A stretch of DNA of 42,237 bases from Tritrichomonas foetus (taxonomy: Eukaryota > Parabasalia > Tritrichomonadida > Tritrichomonadidae), in the NCBI GenBank assembly GCA_001839685.1, contig MLAK01000968.1, forward strand, positions 1 through 42,237. Reading direction: 5' to 3'. The notes beneath the pieces are model-generated. The model worked only from the letters and a program-made list of their open reading frames with translations. It was not told the DNA's origin and made no database searches. Below, one piece after another: positions 8,701 to 17,822 of this stretch (position 1 is the stretch's first letter; each line of letters opens with the position of its first letter). The translations under genes were made by a program, and so were the position numbers.

Positions 8701-10588
8701 GAAACAAAACTTGGTTCAATCACTCGAAGAAAAGAATAAGCGAATTCGTCAATTAATTCGGATCCTAAAATTGAATGAAGCCGATTACGTTATTTTTGAT
8801 CCTGTTCCTGAAGAGAATGAAGTGGCTGAGAATTTTTTGACAGTAAAAGATGAAGAGGTTATTTTAAAGAAACAACTTGATCAGCAAAAAAATACCCAAG
8901 ACACATCAGATGAATTAGAAAAGGATTCATTCGCTGAAAGAGCCCTGAGACAAATGATGGGTGGAAATGTTAATATGAATAATATGGATGAAGTGCCAAT
9001 GAATGATGATGAGCCTGAACGTCCAGAATGGATGGACCAAAAGAAGAAAGAAGATTTAACTGAAGAAGAGCAATATCAAATACAAGAATTCGATAAGAAA
9101 TTAAAGAACTTTATAGAAGAAAGAGAAAAAAGGAGGAAAGCTTTGAATGCAGAACTTACTAAACTTGTGAAAGGGAATGCTTCTTCAATAGAAGAATTTG
9201 ATAGGCAAATGTGCGCTACATATATGATTAGATTTGATTGCGAAGAAAGAGTCTTTTATCATGAACTCGAAATAATGCACCTTGTTGAAGCCTTAAATGA
9301 AGAAAGAAAAGAGAGGAAGGAATTAAAATGCATTAGTGAAGAATCATTAAGAAAAGTAACTGAACAACGTCAGAAGCAGCCTTTACATACAGAATTAAAT
9401 AATGTAAATAATCAACTTCATGATGATGCCACAACAGCTGAACAAAACCTAGAAAACTTAAAGTCACAGGTCAACAAAGAATTTCATAATAGAGATTGTG
9501 TTAATCAATTAATGAGATTATATAATTCTGTATCTAAAAGAATTCGCCCACAAATAGAAAGCGGTCCCAATCCTTTCAGACAATATTTGTCTCATCCTTA
9601 TGTTTTTAAAGATGATTTGACTGATGTTCATAACAGTCGCCCAGCATCATTGGCTGATGCCCCATGGAAGAATTTCTTGGAATATTGCGAACGGAAAATT
9701 GTGTATTCTCGAGATGCCGCAGAAAAAGTAAATATGTCAACCGAAATGAAATCACGTGTGAAGGTATTTGATAATGAATTAGAAAGCATTGACGAATCTC
9801 TAAAAGAAATGAAAGATCGACAATCTAAATTAACTGATAAATTGTTGCATACTCTTGTTGATATGCATATTCCATTCACATTCAGACAAGGGCAAGTTGA
9901 GATTCCAAGTGATATTGTGTTGATTGATTATTCTGATGTCGTCTTAATTGACAGAAAGGTTGTGATGGATCGTAACCGCTTAATTCTTGATGCTGGTCAG
10001 AGGAAATTAGATGAACTTGAAAATATTAAGAAACAACATACTAATCATAAAATGCTGAAATGGGAAATTGATAAATGTAGAGTTGACTTACAAAATCTTG
10101 AAGAACAATTCAAAGAATATCAACTCTTTAGGGTTACAAAAGATGATATGAATCTTATTAAAGGTAGCGATAAAAATAATAACCAAGTTACTGTCAATCA
10201 GTTAAATAAAGGTCTTGAACATATGCAACGAACTCATGTCGTAAGGCTTGCTCGTGCCAAACAGGATCTCAAAAAATTGAAACGAAGAGTATCTAGAAAG
10301 AAAACAGAGAATGATCGTATAGAAGATGAGATTCTTCAAATGCAGCTTGGATTGAAAGAAAGGAAGCGAATTTACAATATACAGATGATTAGCACAAAGG
10401 GTGCAGCTGAAGCAAGAAAGAATAGATTGAAGCAAGTTATGATGATATCAAGACTTAAGCGAGCAAAGCAAGTTCAGGAGCAAAAAATTGCAGCGCTTAA
10501 AGAAGATGTGATTAGATTAAGAAGATGTGTTTATACATCATTTAATGACGGAGAAGATTTTGATACGATGGTTGGTTATAATGCATAA
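5771..10588 (+). CDS. CFAP43: WD-repeat/coiled-coil axonemal protein, CFAP43/CFAP44 family (most like CFAP43)
   Basis: This is a 1,605-residue protein. About residues 1-700 form WD40-type beta-propellers, with recurring blades such as SLGFSYDGQWLYSLGG, SICWSPHEECVVGTTTG, AVSLSPNQSYVASGCAG and SITFSPDGKKIFTVGYDG. An acidic linker (about 708-725) leads to charged coiled coil that runs, with breaks, from about 727 to the C-terminus (notably 957-1010, 1077-1244 and 1397-1587). In other flagellates CFAP43 and CFAP44 form the tether/tether-head complex that holds the I1/f inner-arm dynein motor to the doublet microtubule. The length fits CFAP43 (about 1,665 in human) better than CFAP44 (about 1,850), but I cannot separate them firmly by eye. 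CFAP57 is a less likely alternative because it is shorter. A trichomonad with motile flagella would need such a protein. The start is the first ATG. Confidence 0.7.
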   Translation: MDKIITHEECVGFDASFGACFVDDYTFCIRAGNFLQINRFKDRAIDQLGIINGELTGFSAMAGDPLNKILAYADTVRNPMIHFVDTSGVETGTLTIGNILGIKSLGFSYDGQWLYSLGGLPTFRLSAIDMKTREEVCSKTFDLPIGEHISICPTKSRVVAVYGDSVLNIPKLPDELLDEKPPHLRFFTLLGASNQYIFSEVTCDVPDPVISICWSPHEECVVGTTTGMIYFIDPTTGQLTREPYSMSYLGEGEQNATAIYCTSKYMITSGSTGNLYWIELDDLEKKEDLFILDTRSSLIFANILPGTNSLFFASEKNMLSCIDLDQETHKYVDETWINLRDTHRGPITSCVALPHSLVTAGRDGTLRFYSFSPFLGLTQNFSFGSDPLTALAASGGGYLVAVGSESGMVRIINTVDSSTPILLYRERLHKGPVSAITISREYIASASSDGSVVILQSDPKAMFPIIGQLKLKSGIVSLASPAPLGNNQQLLIATRHREVIRIDIPNEPADNFQLNVDNLNRAMLKVSNKITGICSEPSLREDQQYFYCACDDKTVKYYCMPITTGDLDVVGVDDVEASAPDDVLGGHAKAVSAVSLSPNQSYVASGCAGASLIVREVDVQTAQVLNTILTVTHHDPLNGAISSITFSPDGKKIFTVGYDGCINMYSMKIQSCPIPADQYEMPQGCLKISVSRVFLIEQQISNLIEVWQKREYDAGDEDGFQADDGPGYEELALCDQIKAEEEKIQKEETEKFQKEIMNELQQIQSEFTTLINENENASELEKLNKSDFTLDVATSEKLQQVAQIKSQLVHYRRRVKNQIRSLIAQSITTKCFQPFEPKLTSIYAFKVPISFDNFPLPIPNEKRKRLAQCITLLRRTEIAALRYKPSPTDPNRIAPSMMRDNNLDGARYLSSRSNSLVQLTATESEQEIVVKDDLKLLYDPFQIVTANRKITQLTVIQNLIFEEMNKFNITFEELLAKKQNLVQSLEEKNKRIRQLIRILKLNEADYVIFDPVPEENEVAENFLTVKDEEVILKKQLDQQKNTQDTSDELEKDSFAERALRQMMGGNVNMNNMDEVPMNDDEPERPEWMDQKKKEDLTEEEQYQIQEFDKKLKNFIEEREKRRKALNAELTKLVKGNASSIEEFDRQMCATYMIRFDCEERVFYHELEIMHLVEALNEERKERKELKCISEESLRKVTEQRQKQPLHTELNNVNNQLHDDATTAEQNLENLKSQVNKEFHNRDCVNQLMRLYNSVSKRIRPQIESGPNPFRQYLSHPYVFKDDLTDVHNSRPASLADAPWKNFLEYCERKIVYSRDAAEKVNMSTEMKSRVKVFDNELESIDESLKEMKDRQSKLTDKLLHTLVDMHIPFTFRQGQVEIPSDIVLIDYSDVVLIDRKVVMDRNRLILDAGQRKLDELENIKKQHTNHKMLKWEIDKCRVDLQNLEEQFKEYQLFRVTKDDMNLIKGSDKNNNQVTVNQLNKGLEHMQRTHVVRLARAKQDLKKLKRRVSRKKTENDRIEDEILQMQLGLKERKRIYNIQMISTKGAAEARKNRLKQVMMISRLKRAKQVQEQKIAALKEDVIRLRRCVYTSFNDGEDFDTMVGYNA

Positions 10589-10712
10589 GAGAGATCTATG
10601 TATACTCTAGCTAACTAATTTCCATATGATATGTAAAAATATATATTTTATACTTTAACTTTTATTCGGAGGAAAAGTTTCTGTTGTTAGTTTTTCATGT
10701 TCTTTTTCAACA

Positions 10713-10745
10713 TTGAATAAATAATAAATAAATAAATAAAAATAT
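10713..10745. repeat. AAAT/AATA microsatellite
   Basis: A short run of AATA-type tetranucleotides lies in the 200-bp spacer between two convergent genes. Its role, if any, is unknown. Confidence 0.5.
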
Positions 10746-10790
10746 AGCTGATGTGTTGAAAACATTTATCATATATATTTCAGAAAAAAC

Positions 10791-13052
10791 TTATTTGGAT
10801 TCAGCCACTGGTTGTTGCTGTTCGTTATTTGTTTCTACTGTTGTTTCTTGTTGTGAAGAAGCAGCAGAATCAGGTGTAACTGCAGGTGGATATGGAGGCT
10901 CAGAAGGATCATCTTGAATGATGTGTTTGGAAATGAGAATTTCATCGCTGTTTAGTGATGCCTCAACAAGTGGTAAATAATTGGGTGAAAGATGGACATT
11001 ATCAATTGTATATTCCGGCTTAAGATGATATTCATTTTCCTCAAAATAAACGAGTTCATCGAAAATGTCAATCATTCGAAGTTCTGGCATTTCTAGAGTC
11101 AAACTCCAAACCTTATATGCGAGTCTGTGATTGAAATCAACAACAATTTGAAGTGGTCCAAGTGGCATGTAAAACATTGGATGCACCCAAATGTTTAAAT
11201 GACGATCTTTTGAAATTCTTTGTGTTATTTGTACAAGTGAATCAATTTGCATACTCAAAGCTTCATCAAGTGTTTGTACTTCCCTTTTGTCTGGATTCGA
11301 AAAGATATTTTCACTACAATCAATTGATGCTGTGCAAAAAATGACATTTGATCCTTCAGGAATCATTCGAATTGAACTCAAAAATGATGTTCGTGCAACT
11401 GACATTTGTGTAGAGAACAAATTAGTTGGATGAAGGTTATCAATTACAATTGGTGCAAAAACATTTCTTTCACCTTTGAAATTAAATGTTCTCCATGCAA
11501 GAGAAAGACAATGCTCATCACCTATGATGAAAAATCGAGGAAGGATTTCAAGTGGACGTTCAATTGTTGATACTATTGATGCAATATAAAGATGATAAAA
11601 CACCTCTTGACTAATTACAGTCTTTGAGAAATTATATTGAGAGATAATTGCTTGAACATTATTACAAATTTGTTCAGCAGCAGTAATATACCCTCTCGAA
11701 TATAAAAATCCTTCTAAAACGATCATAAACCAAAGCGTGTCATATTGCTCAATTTTCATTTGTGCATCTTTTGTACCTTGATCGACTTTTGAAAAAGGTT
11801 TAGCAGGAGTTTTATCTTTGATATCGAAATCCTTCTCGATTTTTGAAATATCAAAGTTATCTACAAGCGATTTCAATGAATCTGTACGTTTTTCAACAGT
11901 TGGAAGAAAAGTTGATCCGATTGAAATGACATCTTGTAGATCGATACAAATTGCAATTGAATTCTTTAAGCAGCCTACAGCAATAGCTGGATCGGAAGGG
12001 ACCATTTTTAAGGCAGAATTAAAGAAATAACGTGAAGCATAACAAGAACCATATTCATTCAAAATGTGTCCAACATAAAACATCACAAATGGATTTTTCG
12101 TTCCATCTCCAAGTTCTGCACGAAGTAATTCTGCTTGTCTTTCATTGATAATATGTTCACCGATAAATTTACGACTAGCTTTATGGTCAGGTTCAACTGA
12201 GAAGTTTCTAATAACATAGTGAAGACCTTCAGCCAACCTTCCTTGTCTTGCCAAAATTTTGCCAAGTAAAACACTCGCTTTCAAATTTAAGGGACTTGTA
12301 TTCACAATCGGAAGCATAATTGAAAGTGCTTGGTCTGGACAATCTAAAGCCAATAAGCTTCTAGCTATTCCAGTATTGATGTCATCATACTCGGCTGTAT
12401 TGTGAGGTGAAAAAAGAAAAACTCTTTTATATAATTCGATAGCTTCTTCATGCATTCCTGCGCGCTGATGTGCTCGAGCAGACAACATTAAGGCGGTTTT
12501 ATCACCTGGAAATAGTCTGATTGCATTTGCAGCATATTCGATGGCCATCTTATATCTATGGATTTTCATATAAAGGCGAATCTGAAGGTGAAGTGGCACA
12601 GGGTCATCTTTATTGAGTTTTCTGGCTTTTTGAATACAGTAAGTTGCGTTTTTGATATCTCGATTGACAAGCGCCATTTTGGCTTGTTGAATGGCGTCTT
12701 CGAACATCTGCTGTTGGAGAACGTCTGGCGATTCTTCAACGTCTGGCGGCGGTTGATGGGTTGGGAGTGGTTCAAACATGGCGAATATTAAATCAAAATG
12801 TTTGCAAAGAATTGAAGAGATTGGTTTGGATAAATCTTCGATCTTGGTTGGAACAACACATGCTGTTAGGTCCGTCTGGTCGTCCAGATATAAGCTGTAG
12901 CGAGTTGGATCAAATAATTCGTCACAATATTTCTTGATTTCTTCGACGAAACTGTTAACAATGGTTTGAATCGGAGTGTTAAAATGAGATGTTGCAACTT
13001 TGACATAAGAAATGAATTTCACTGACCCTTCAAGGATAATACAGAAATCCAT
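10791..13052 (-). CDS. ubiquitin-like/TPR protein with a C-terminal SGNH-hydrolase-like domain
   Basis: This 753-residue protein appears to have three parts. Residues 1-97 look like a beta-grasp (ubiquitin-like) fold. Residues about 115-380 are tetratricopeptide repeats, for example NATYCIQKARKLNKDDPVPL, AIEYAANAIRLFPGDKTAL and ALSIMLPIVNTSPLNLKASV. Residues about 495-715 resemble an SGNH/GDSL hydrolase: block I FFIIGDEHCLSLAW (GDEH 511-514), a mid block CTASIDCSEN (near 575) and block V DNVHLSP (D684, H687). In active members block I reads GDS(H), with Ser as nucleophile; here that position is Glu, so ordinary SGNH catalysis is unlikely. The last 45 residues are Pro/Gln/Glu-rich and probably disordered. 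The start is the first ATG. The TPR part is firm; the two flanking domains are pattern-based inferences. Confidence 0.7.
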   Translation of the reverse strand: MDFCIILEGSVKFISYVKVATSHFNTPIQTIVNSFVEEIKKYCDELFDPTRYSLYLDDQTDLTACVVPTKIEDLSKPISSILCKHFDLIFAMFEPLPTHQPPPDVEESPDVLQQQMFEDAIQQAKMALVNRDIKNATYCIQKARKLNKDDPVPLHLQIRLYMKIHRYKMAIEYAANAIRLFPGDKTALMLSARAHQRAGMHEEAIELYKRVFLFSPHNTAEYDDINTGIARSLLALDCPDQALSIMLPIVNTSPLNLKASVLLGKILARQGRLAEGLHYVIRNFSVEPDHKASRKFIGEHIINERQAELLRAELGDGTKNPFVMFYVGHILNEYGSCYASRYFFNSALKMVPSDPAIAVGCLKNSIAICIDLQDVISIGSTFLPTVEKRTDSLKSLVDNFDISKIEKDFDIKDKTPAKPFSKVDQGTKDAQMKIEQYDTLWFMIVLEGFLYSRGYITAAEQICNNVQAIISQYNFSKTVISQEVFYHLYIASIVSTIERPLEILPRFFIIGDEHCLSLAWRTFNFKGERNVFAPIVIDNLHPTNLFSTQMSVARTSFLSSIRMIPEGSNVIFCTASIDCSENIFSNPDKREVQTLDEALSMQIDSLVQITQRISKDRHLNIWVHPMFYMPLGPLQIVVDFNHRLAYKVWSLTLEMPELRMIDIFDELVYFEENEYHLKPEYTIDNVHLSPNYLPLVEASLNSDEILISKHIIQDDPSEPPYPPAVTPDSAASSQQETTVETNNEQQQPVAESK

Positions 13053-13497
13053 AATAATCCAAATTAATGGCCAATTATGTTTTCAAAAATAATGTTTTTA
13101 GCCATATATGCCAAATCAAGGTCAATTTTATCTCAAAAATGCTAATCAAGGGAGGAAATGCTCTGCCTTGCAGAAAAACTCAGCTAAAATTAGTTTAAAT
13201 AGCCATACATGTAAATTATTGAATAATAATAATCATTGAATCCGTTATCTCAACAATTCATTTCATTTCATTATGATTTCGAAATCATTAAAACGTGCAT
13301 TGAGAAGACCCATTATATGTTTTTGGATCAAAATGCCAAGCTTAAGTAATCTTGTAAATATAATGTAACAACTGTGGAGAATAAATTGAGAAAACAATTT
13401 ACAAAAAAGAACAAACTTCAAAAGCAAAGTTGCATTCATAAATATAGTATCATATTATTTTTATTATTTAAATATAAGTTTTGATGAATTGATTTTT
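13053..13497. other. intergenic region between HBS1 and the TPR/SGNH gene
   Basis: This 445-bp spacer holds the 3' side of HBS1 and the promoter of the TPR/SGNH gene. On the minus strand a GGCCATTAATTTGG element (13059-13072) lies just upstream of the TPR/SGNH ATG. Nothing else stands out. Confidence 0.5.
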
Positions 13498-15495
13498 TCA
13501 TTGTGGTGCGAGTGGGGATGAAGGAATTTCATTTGCTCCTTTCTGTGAACTTTTTCCTCCACTTTTATCATTTCCAGCGCCATCCTTTGCCGGATCAGGC
13601 GAAATGATATCACTGATCGATCCAAATCCGAGTGTTTCACCTCCAGCTCTGATGATGAACCTTCCAAACGACTTTGAAACTGTGTGGATATCAAGAGGAA
13701 TCTGCTGATTAAGTCTGAAAACTACATCAGCCAAAGAATTCTGTGGAATGAAACCAGGATTCTTTTTATCGACTTGCTTCGTCTTCTTGTTTATGATTGC
13801 GCGGATCGATGCAATCCTTAATGGAACATCTACAGCATGTCTATGGAATACAAGAACTGATCCTTTTAATAATGGTACTGTCATTGAAAAAGTGGCAACA
13901 CGAGCAACAAATTGGGAGGCAACTGGAAGAACACGTTCAGGTGCAACAAGAGCTGAGCCAATTGGAATATTTTCTGAGCCAAGTTGTGTAGTGAGATGTA
14001 GGCTAACAATTGTGCCGGCTGTTGCAAATGGAACAAATTGACGGTTGACTTCAATTTTATTGACTTTTACAAATTTATCGGCTGGCAAAAGGTTTAAATT
14101 ATCAGTTTGACAAACATAACCACATTCAATCCTACCTGTGGCAATGACACCTCTTCCAGATGACATGTCAATGCATTCACTGATGCAGAGTAAGAAATGA
14201 GAATTTATGTCATATTGTGGTGGTGTTAAATTATCTATAGCATCTAATACAGTTGGACCAGTATACCAAGGTGATTCTTTGGAAGGAACCTTAAGATTTG
14301 AGCCTTTATTAGCTGCAGTTGGAATAAAGTTGATGGCTGACCACCCAAGTGACTTAAGAAAAGTGGTAAGTCGTCCTTTAACTTCATCAAACTCGTTCTG
14401 ATCAAAGAAAACGCTATCCATTTTATTGACAGCAACTATCAAGCTTTGTACACCAAGAGAACGACAAAGAAGGAGATGTTCACGAGCTTGTCCCTTATCG
14501 ATTAATGGATTGGTTACATCAACAACTAAAAGTGCTGCATCTGCTTGTGAAGCGCCTGCAATCATGTTTGGTACGAAATCTTTATGACCCGGTGCATCCA
14601 AAACTGTGACGATGAGTTTATTTGTTTGGAATTCAGTCATACTTACATCAATTGTTACACCACGCTCACGTTCTACTTGATCTTCAGCCATTACCCATGC
14701 CCAGCAATCTTCTGGTCTTCCCTGCTCATTTGATTCTTTGGTGATTTTTGTCATTTGGCCATGTGAAACATTTCCTGTTAATTGAAGAAGATGTCCCATT
14801 AAAGTGGATTTGCCAGCATCAACATGACCAACGATAACCAAATTGATACGCTTTTTAGAGCTCGCCAATTGCTGCTGGACTTGTTGAACAGTTCTTTTAC
14901 AATCTTGATGCTGTTTCGTAGGTTTAGTAAGAGGCATCAATGACATAGAACGAGCAACTGAACCTCCTCCTGGTTTTGCATCATTTTTCTGGTTATTTCC
15001 TTGAGCATTTTTATTTTGCTGGTTACGGTTGGCTGTATTTGCTGGCTGCTGGTTTGCTGGTTTCTTGGCCTTCTTTTTGAGGTGGAATGGTCCAAAATCT
15101 CCTTCAAGAGCATATTCAAGAAAATCTTTAATATTGTAATCGCATTCACGAAGACCGGTAATCATTTGTTCACGATCGCATCGAGAGTAGTCGTACTTTT
15201 TATCGAGTTCGGCAAAACAGCGGTTGATTTCGTTTCGGTCATCATAAAAATCTTCCTCTTCGTCGTAAGGGTATGGTTCATTGCCAAAATCTTCTTCCTC
15301 TGGTACTCCTTCTTGATTATTGTCGTCGGAGTGGTTCAAAAGGCCAGGTGCGAAGAAATCGTTGAGGGTGACAGATCGCCTTGGAACACGAGGAACTTGA
15401 ACAAAGTCTTCATCATCTCCAAATGGATCTTGATCATGCTGATCGTAAAAATCAGTATCATCGTCGTCGTAGAGTTTCTTTCGTTGAGCTTTCAT
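13498..15495 (-). CDS. HBS1: HBS1-like translational GTPase (ribosome rescue / no-go decay)
   Basis: This 665-residue protein is of the eEF1A/eRF3 class. With Pelota/Dom34 it would recognise stalled ribosomes in the cytosol and start their dissociation. An acidic N-terminus (1-90) is followed by an HBS1_N-type helical domain (about 90-130: NRCFAELDKKYDYSRCD...YNIKDFLEYAL). A Asn/Gln/Lys-rich linker (145-215) leads to the G domain: G1 GHVDAGKS (223-230), switch segment VERERGVTIDVSM, G3 DAPGH (300-304) and G4 NKMD (357-360). Two beta-barrel domains and a 40-residue polar tail finish the protein. The HBS1_N domain and the G-domain wording (AWVMAEDQVERERGVT) favour HBS1 over eEF1A or eRF3. The stop codon is TGA. 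The start is the first ATG, with a CCATTTAAATTG element 34-45 bp upstream. Confidence 0.92.
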   Translation of the reverse strand: MKAQRKKLYDDDDTDFYDQHDQDPFGDDEDFVQVPRVPRRSVTLNDFFAPGLLNHSDDNNQEGVPEEEDFGNEPYPYDEEEDFYDDRNEINRCFAELDKKYDYSRCDREQMITGLRECDYNIKDFLEYALEGDFGPFHLKKKAKKPANQQPANTANRNQQNKNAQGNNQKNDAKPGGGSVARSMSLMPLTKPTKQHQDCKRTVQQVQQQLASSKKRINLVIVGHVDAGKSTLMGHLLQLTGNVSHGQMTKITKESNEQGRPEDCWAWVMAEDQVERERGVTIDVSMTEFQTNKLIVTVLDAPGHKDFVPNMIAGASQADAALLVVDVTNPLIDKGQAREHLLLCRSLGVQSLIVAVNKMDSVFFDQNEFDEVKGRLTTFLKSLGWSAINFIPTAANKGSNLKVPSKESPWYTGPTVLDAIDNLTPPQYDINSHFLLCISECIDMSSGRGVIATGRIECGYVCQTDNLNLLPADKFVKVNKIEVNRQFVPFATAGTIVSLHLTTQLGSENIPIGSALVAPERVLPVASQFVARVATFSMTVPLLKGSVLVFHRHAVDVPLRIASIRAIINKKTKQVDKKNPGFIPQNSLADVVFRLNQQIPLDIHTVSKSFGRFIIRAGGETLGFGSISDIISPDPAKDGAGNDKSGGKSSQKGANEIPSSPLAPQ

Positions 15496-16003
15496 GAATT
15501 TTTTTTACATCAATTCTATACTCATTCAATTTAAATGGACTCTGTGGTGAAATTTATATCGGTTTCATTGAATCTAAATCTTTGGAAAATCATGAATGCC
15601 AAAGACTTTCGAAACTTTCAATAACTATATTATTTTCTTTAAAACAGTGAAGTACAACTATTTCTTTCTGCTTTCTTCCGAACGTTGTATCAATATTATA
15701 TTTTTTGACCAAGAGCAAAATAATGGTATAAAACCTTAATGAAACTATCACAATTATGATAAGTAGTTTATTTATGCCAAAACTTTGATTGTCATAGTTC
15801 TATCCTTGATTTGACTAAATAATTTGCTGTGCTTGAACAAGGCTTTTCTTAAAAATAAATCAAAATTATTGATATAATAAAACAACACTTTATATTTATT
15901 TAGTAATTTTAGTAAAAATTAAATTTTTGGAAAGATATAAAAATAATTTTTTTCTTCTATATATAGTTAAGACACGAGTTTCTGTTTACAATTCTTAGCG
16001 GAC
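15496..16003. other. intergenic region between AP3M and HBS1
   Basis: This 508-bp AT-rich spacer holds the HBS1 promoter side and the 3' side of the AP-3 mu gene. The only notable word is the minus-strand CCATTTAAATTG just upstream of HBS1 (15527-15538). No RNA gene or coding stretch was seen. Confidence 0.5.
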
Positions 16004-17218
16004 TTAACAGAGGCCAGTTCTGAATTCGTAGTTTCCATTTTGGACGATATATTTCACGCCTTTGAATGGCTTATAGTCGATATTTTCGACTTCAAGGCGA
16101 TCAATCTTAAATCCAGATGGTGCAACACCAATTGTAGCAAACTGAACAGTGACTACTGGGAAACGACCACCTAAATCGAATCCTTGTTCAGTTGATGCGC
16201 TTCCTTTCAAAATGATTGGTTCCTTTTTATTGTAGGATCCAATTGCCCAAACAACTTCATGTGTGATGGATTCATAGTTAGCTCTTCCATATGGTGCTGC
16301 TAATGAAGGTGAAAGGACACCATCAGGAAGCTCAAATCTGACCTCAACACTTTCGAGACTTTTTGGAAGATTTGCTTCAGGTTTCAGAGCTATTTCAAAA
16401 GTGACATTTCCTTTATTCCATTGGAATTTGGGTGAAATCCAAACTGGTATATTTGATTGAGTTGCAGTGATGCGATATTTCATTAATGTGAATTTTCCGT
16501 CTGGCGGAATGAATGGAATGACTTTGGCTTCATGCGCGTCAATTTCCACACATCTATGAAACGTTACATCTTCATAGTGAGTTGAAGGTGTTAATATTAA
16601 TTTGCATGTTGGTGATGCGGATAAGCGGCTGGTGAACTCAACCGAGCCACGAATGTGACAGAATTCTAGGCGTCCATGCTCGGAGACAACAACGTCGACA
16701 GTTTCGATTACATCGACTAATACTTCATTTGTGAAATGCTTAACGTTTACCTGACGCCACGGGTGAGTCAAGTCTAGCTGTAAACGATGACCTTTTGAGT
16801 AGTCTGTTGGCTGGCGTGTCAGTAATGTTTGAATTGTATTTGGCTCATTCAAGAATGGATATCCGAAGTCGATTGCATAGTCTAGAATTTGATAAACAAT
16901 TGGATAATCGTTTTTGACGGAAAGTTCGGTGGCACCTCCTTTGAGTAGAGTCGAGAGAAGTTTTCCAATATATTGAAGGACGGAAATGGCAAAAAGTGCG
17001 AATTCATCACCTTCACAAACACCAACAACCCAAATTTCACCTTGTTGATGCAAAAGAATTGAGTAATCACCATCTTCAAGAATTCCCGGAGGTGAGCGAG
17101 TGCGATCGCGAATTGCTAAACATGCGGCGTCAATTTGGCTTCGTGGAATCTTTTCACGATATTGTTTTTCGATGAGAATGATAGCTTCTTTATTTAAAAG
17201 AAAGACAGCGGAAAGCAT
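16004..17218 (-). CDS. AP3M1: AP-3 adaptor complex medium (mu) subunit
   Basis: This 404-residue protein is the mu chain of an adaptor complex and reads tyrosine-type sorting signals on cargo. The N-terminal longin-like domain (1 to about 135) starts MLSAVFLLNKEAIILIEKQY. The mu-homology domain (about 160-404) includes PWRQVNVKHFTNEVLVDVIE, then SRLSASPTCKLILTPS, FHRCVEIDAHEAKVIPFIPP DGKFTLMKYR, and the C-terminal KIDRLEVENIDYKPFKGVKY. The PWR opening, FIPPDG and YKPFKGVKY are shared with AP-3 mu, and the length is close to human AP3M1 (418). AP-3 carries cargo from endosomes to lysosome-type compartments. AP-1, AP-2 and AP-4 mu are less likely. The start is the first ATG and the stop is TAA. 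Confidence 0.9.
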   Translation of the reverse strand: MLSAVFLLNKEAIILIEKQYREKIPRSQIDAACLAIRDRTRSPPGILEDGDYSILLHQQGEIWVVGVCEGDEFALFAISVLQYIGKLLSTLLKGGATELSVKNDYPIVYQILDYAIDFGYPFLNEPNTIQTLLTRQPTDYSKGHRLQLDLTHPWRQVNVKHFTNEVLVDVIETVDVVVSEHGRLEFCHIRGSVEFTSRLSASPTCKLILTPSTHYEDVTFHRCVEIDAHEAKVIPFIPPDGKFTLMKYRITATQSNIPVWISPKFQWNKGNVTFEIALKPEANLPKSLESVEVRFELPDGVLSPSLAAPYGRANYESITHEVVWAIGSYNKKEPIILKGSASTEQGFDLGGRFPVVTVQFATIGVAPSGFKIDRLEVENIDYKPFKGVKYIVQNGNYEFRTGLC

Positions 17219-17519
17219 TTTGGATAAATTTTCAAATTGAGAATAAACAATTGAATGAATTACAATCTTAACATCAGAAAATATTCACCTTGATTTGACG
17301 GTTGACAACCGATATAAACTTCACAATTTCACAGTGAACGTTTAATGACTTGTAACATGTTTTCTAATATGGTGAAAGCAATCCTACGGACAAAGTTTCC
17401 CTCTGAATTTTTAATATATAGAAATAATTCCTTTCTTCACGTACGAATCGTAATCACCCTTTCTAGTAATTTTGGCCATTTGGGAAAAAACTAAGAATAT
17501 AAAAAAGCATGGATCCCAT

Positions 17520-17681
17520 GGTTTAATAACATTATAAATGAGTTAATATCAATGTTAAATGAATTAATAAGAGTATGAATGATTTAATAACATTATAAAT
17601 GATTTGATAACATTATAAATGATTTGGTAACAATATTAACGAGTTAATAACAATGTCAAATGAGTTAATAACATAAGAAAT
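17520..17681. repeat. minisatellite, eight copies of a ~20-bp unit
   Basis: Eight imperfect copies of a 20-21-bp unit, consensus GATTTAATAACATTATAAAT, stand in tandem. The best matched are the copies at 17581-17600 and 17601-17620, which differ at one base. Every unit keeps a (G)TTNRTAA(C) core. There is no open reading frame through the array. Confidence 0.85.
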
Positions 17682-17822
17682 GATTGAATTTCGAATCGAA
17701 TCATGATTATATCTCTAATTGCATCATTTTCATTATTTAATGAATCTAATGACATGCATCATTATTAAGAGCTTCATATTTCATTCATCAAGATCTCTTG
17801 AAACACTTTCAAATGAAATTTT
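17682..17822. other. spacer between minisatellite and Sel1 pseudogene
   Basis: AT-rich sequence with no feature recognised. The whole stretch 17219-19219 lacks an intact gene; its contents are given in the neighbouring entries. Confidence 0.4.

Noticed and set aside
15001..15534. 177-codon hydrophobic plus-strand open frame inside HBS1
   Set aside because: Shadow of the acidic and Asn/Gln-rich HBS1 N-terminus on the other strand; no motif.
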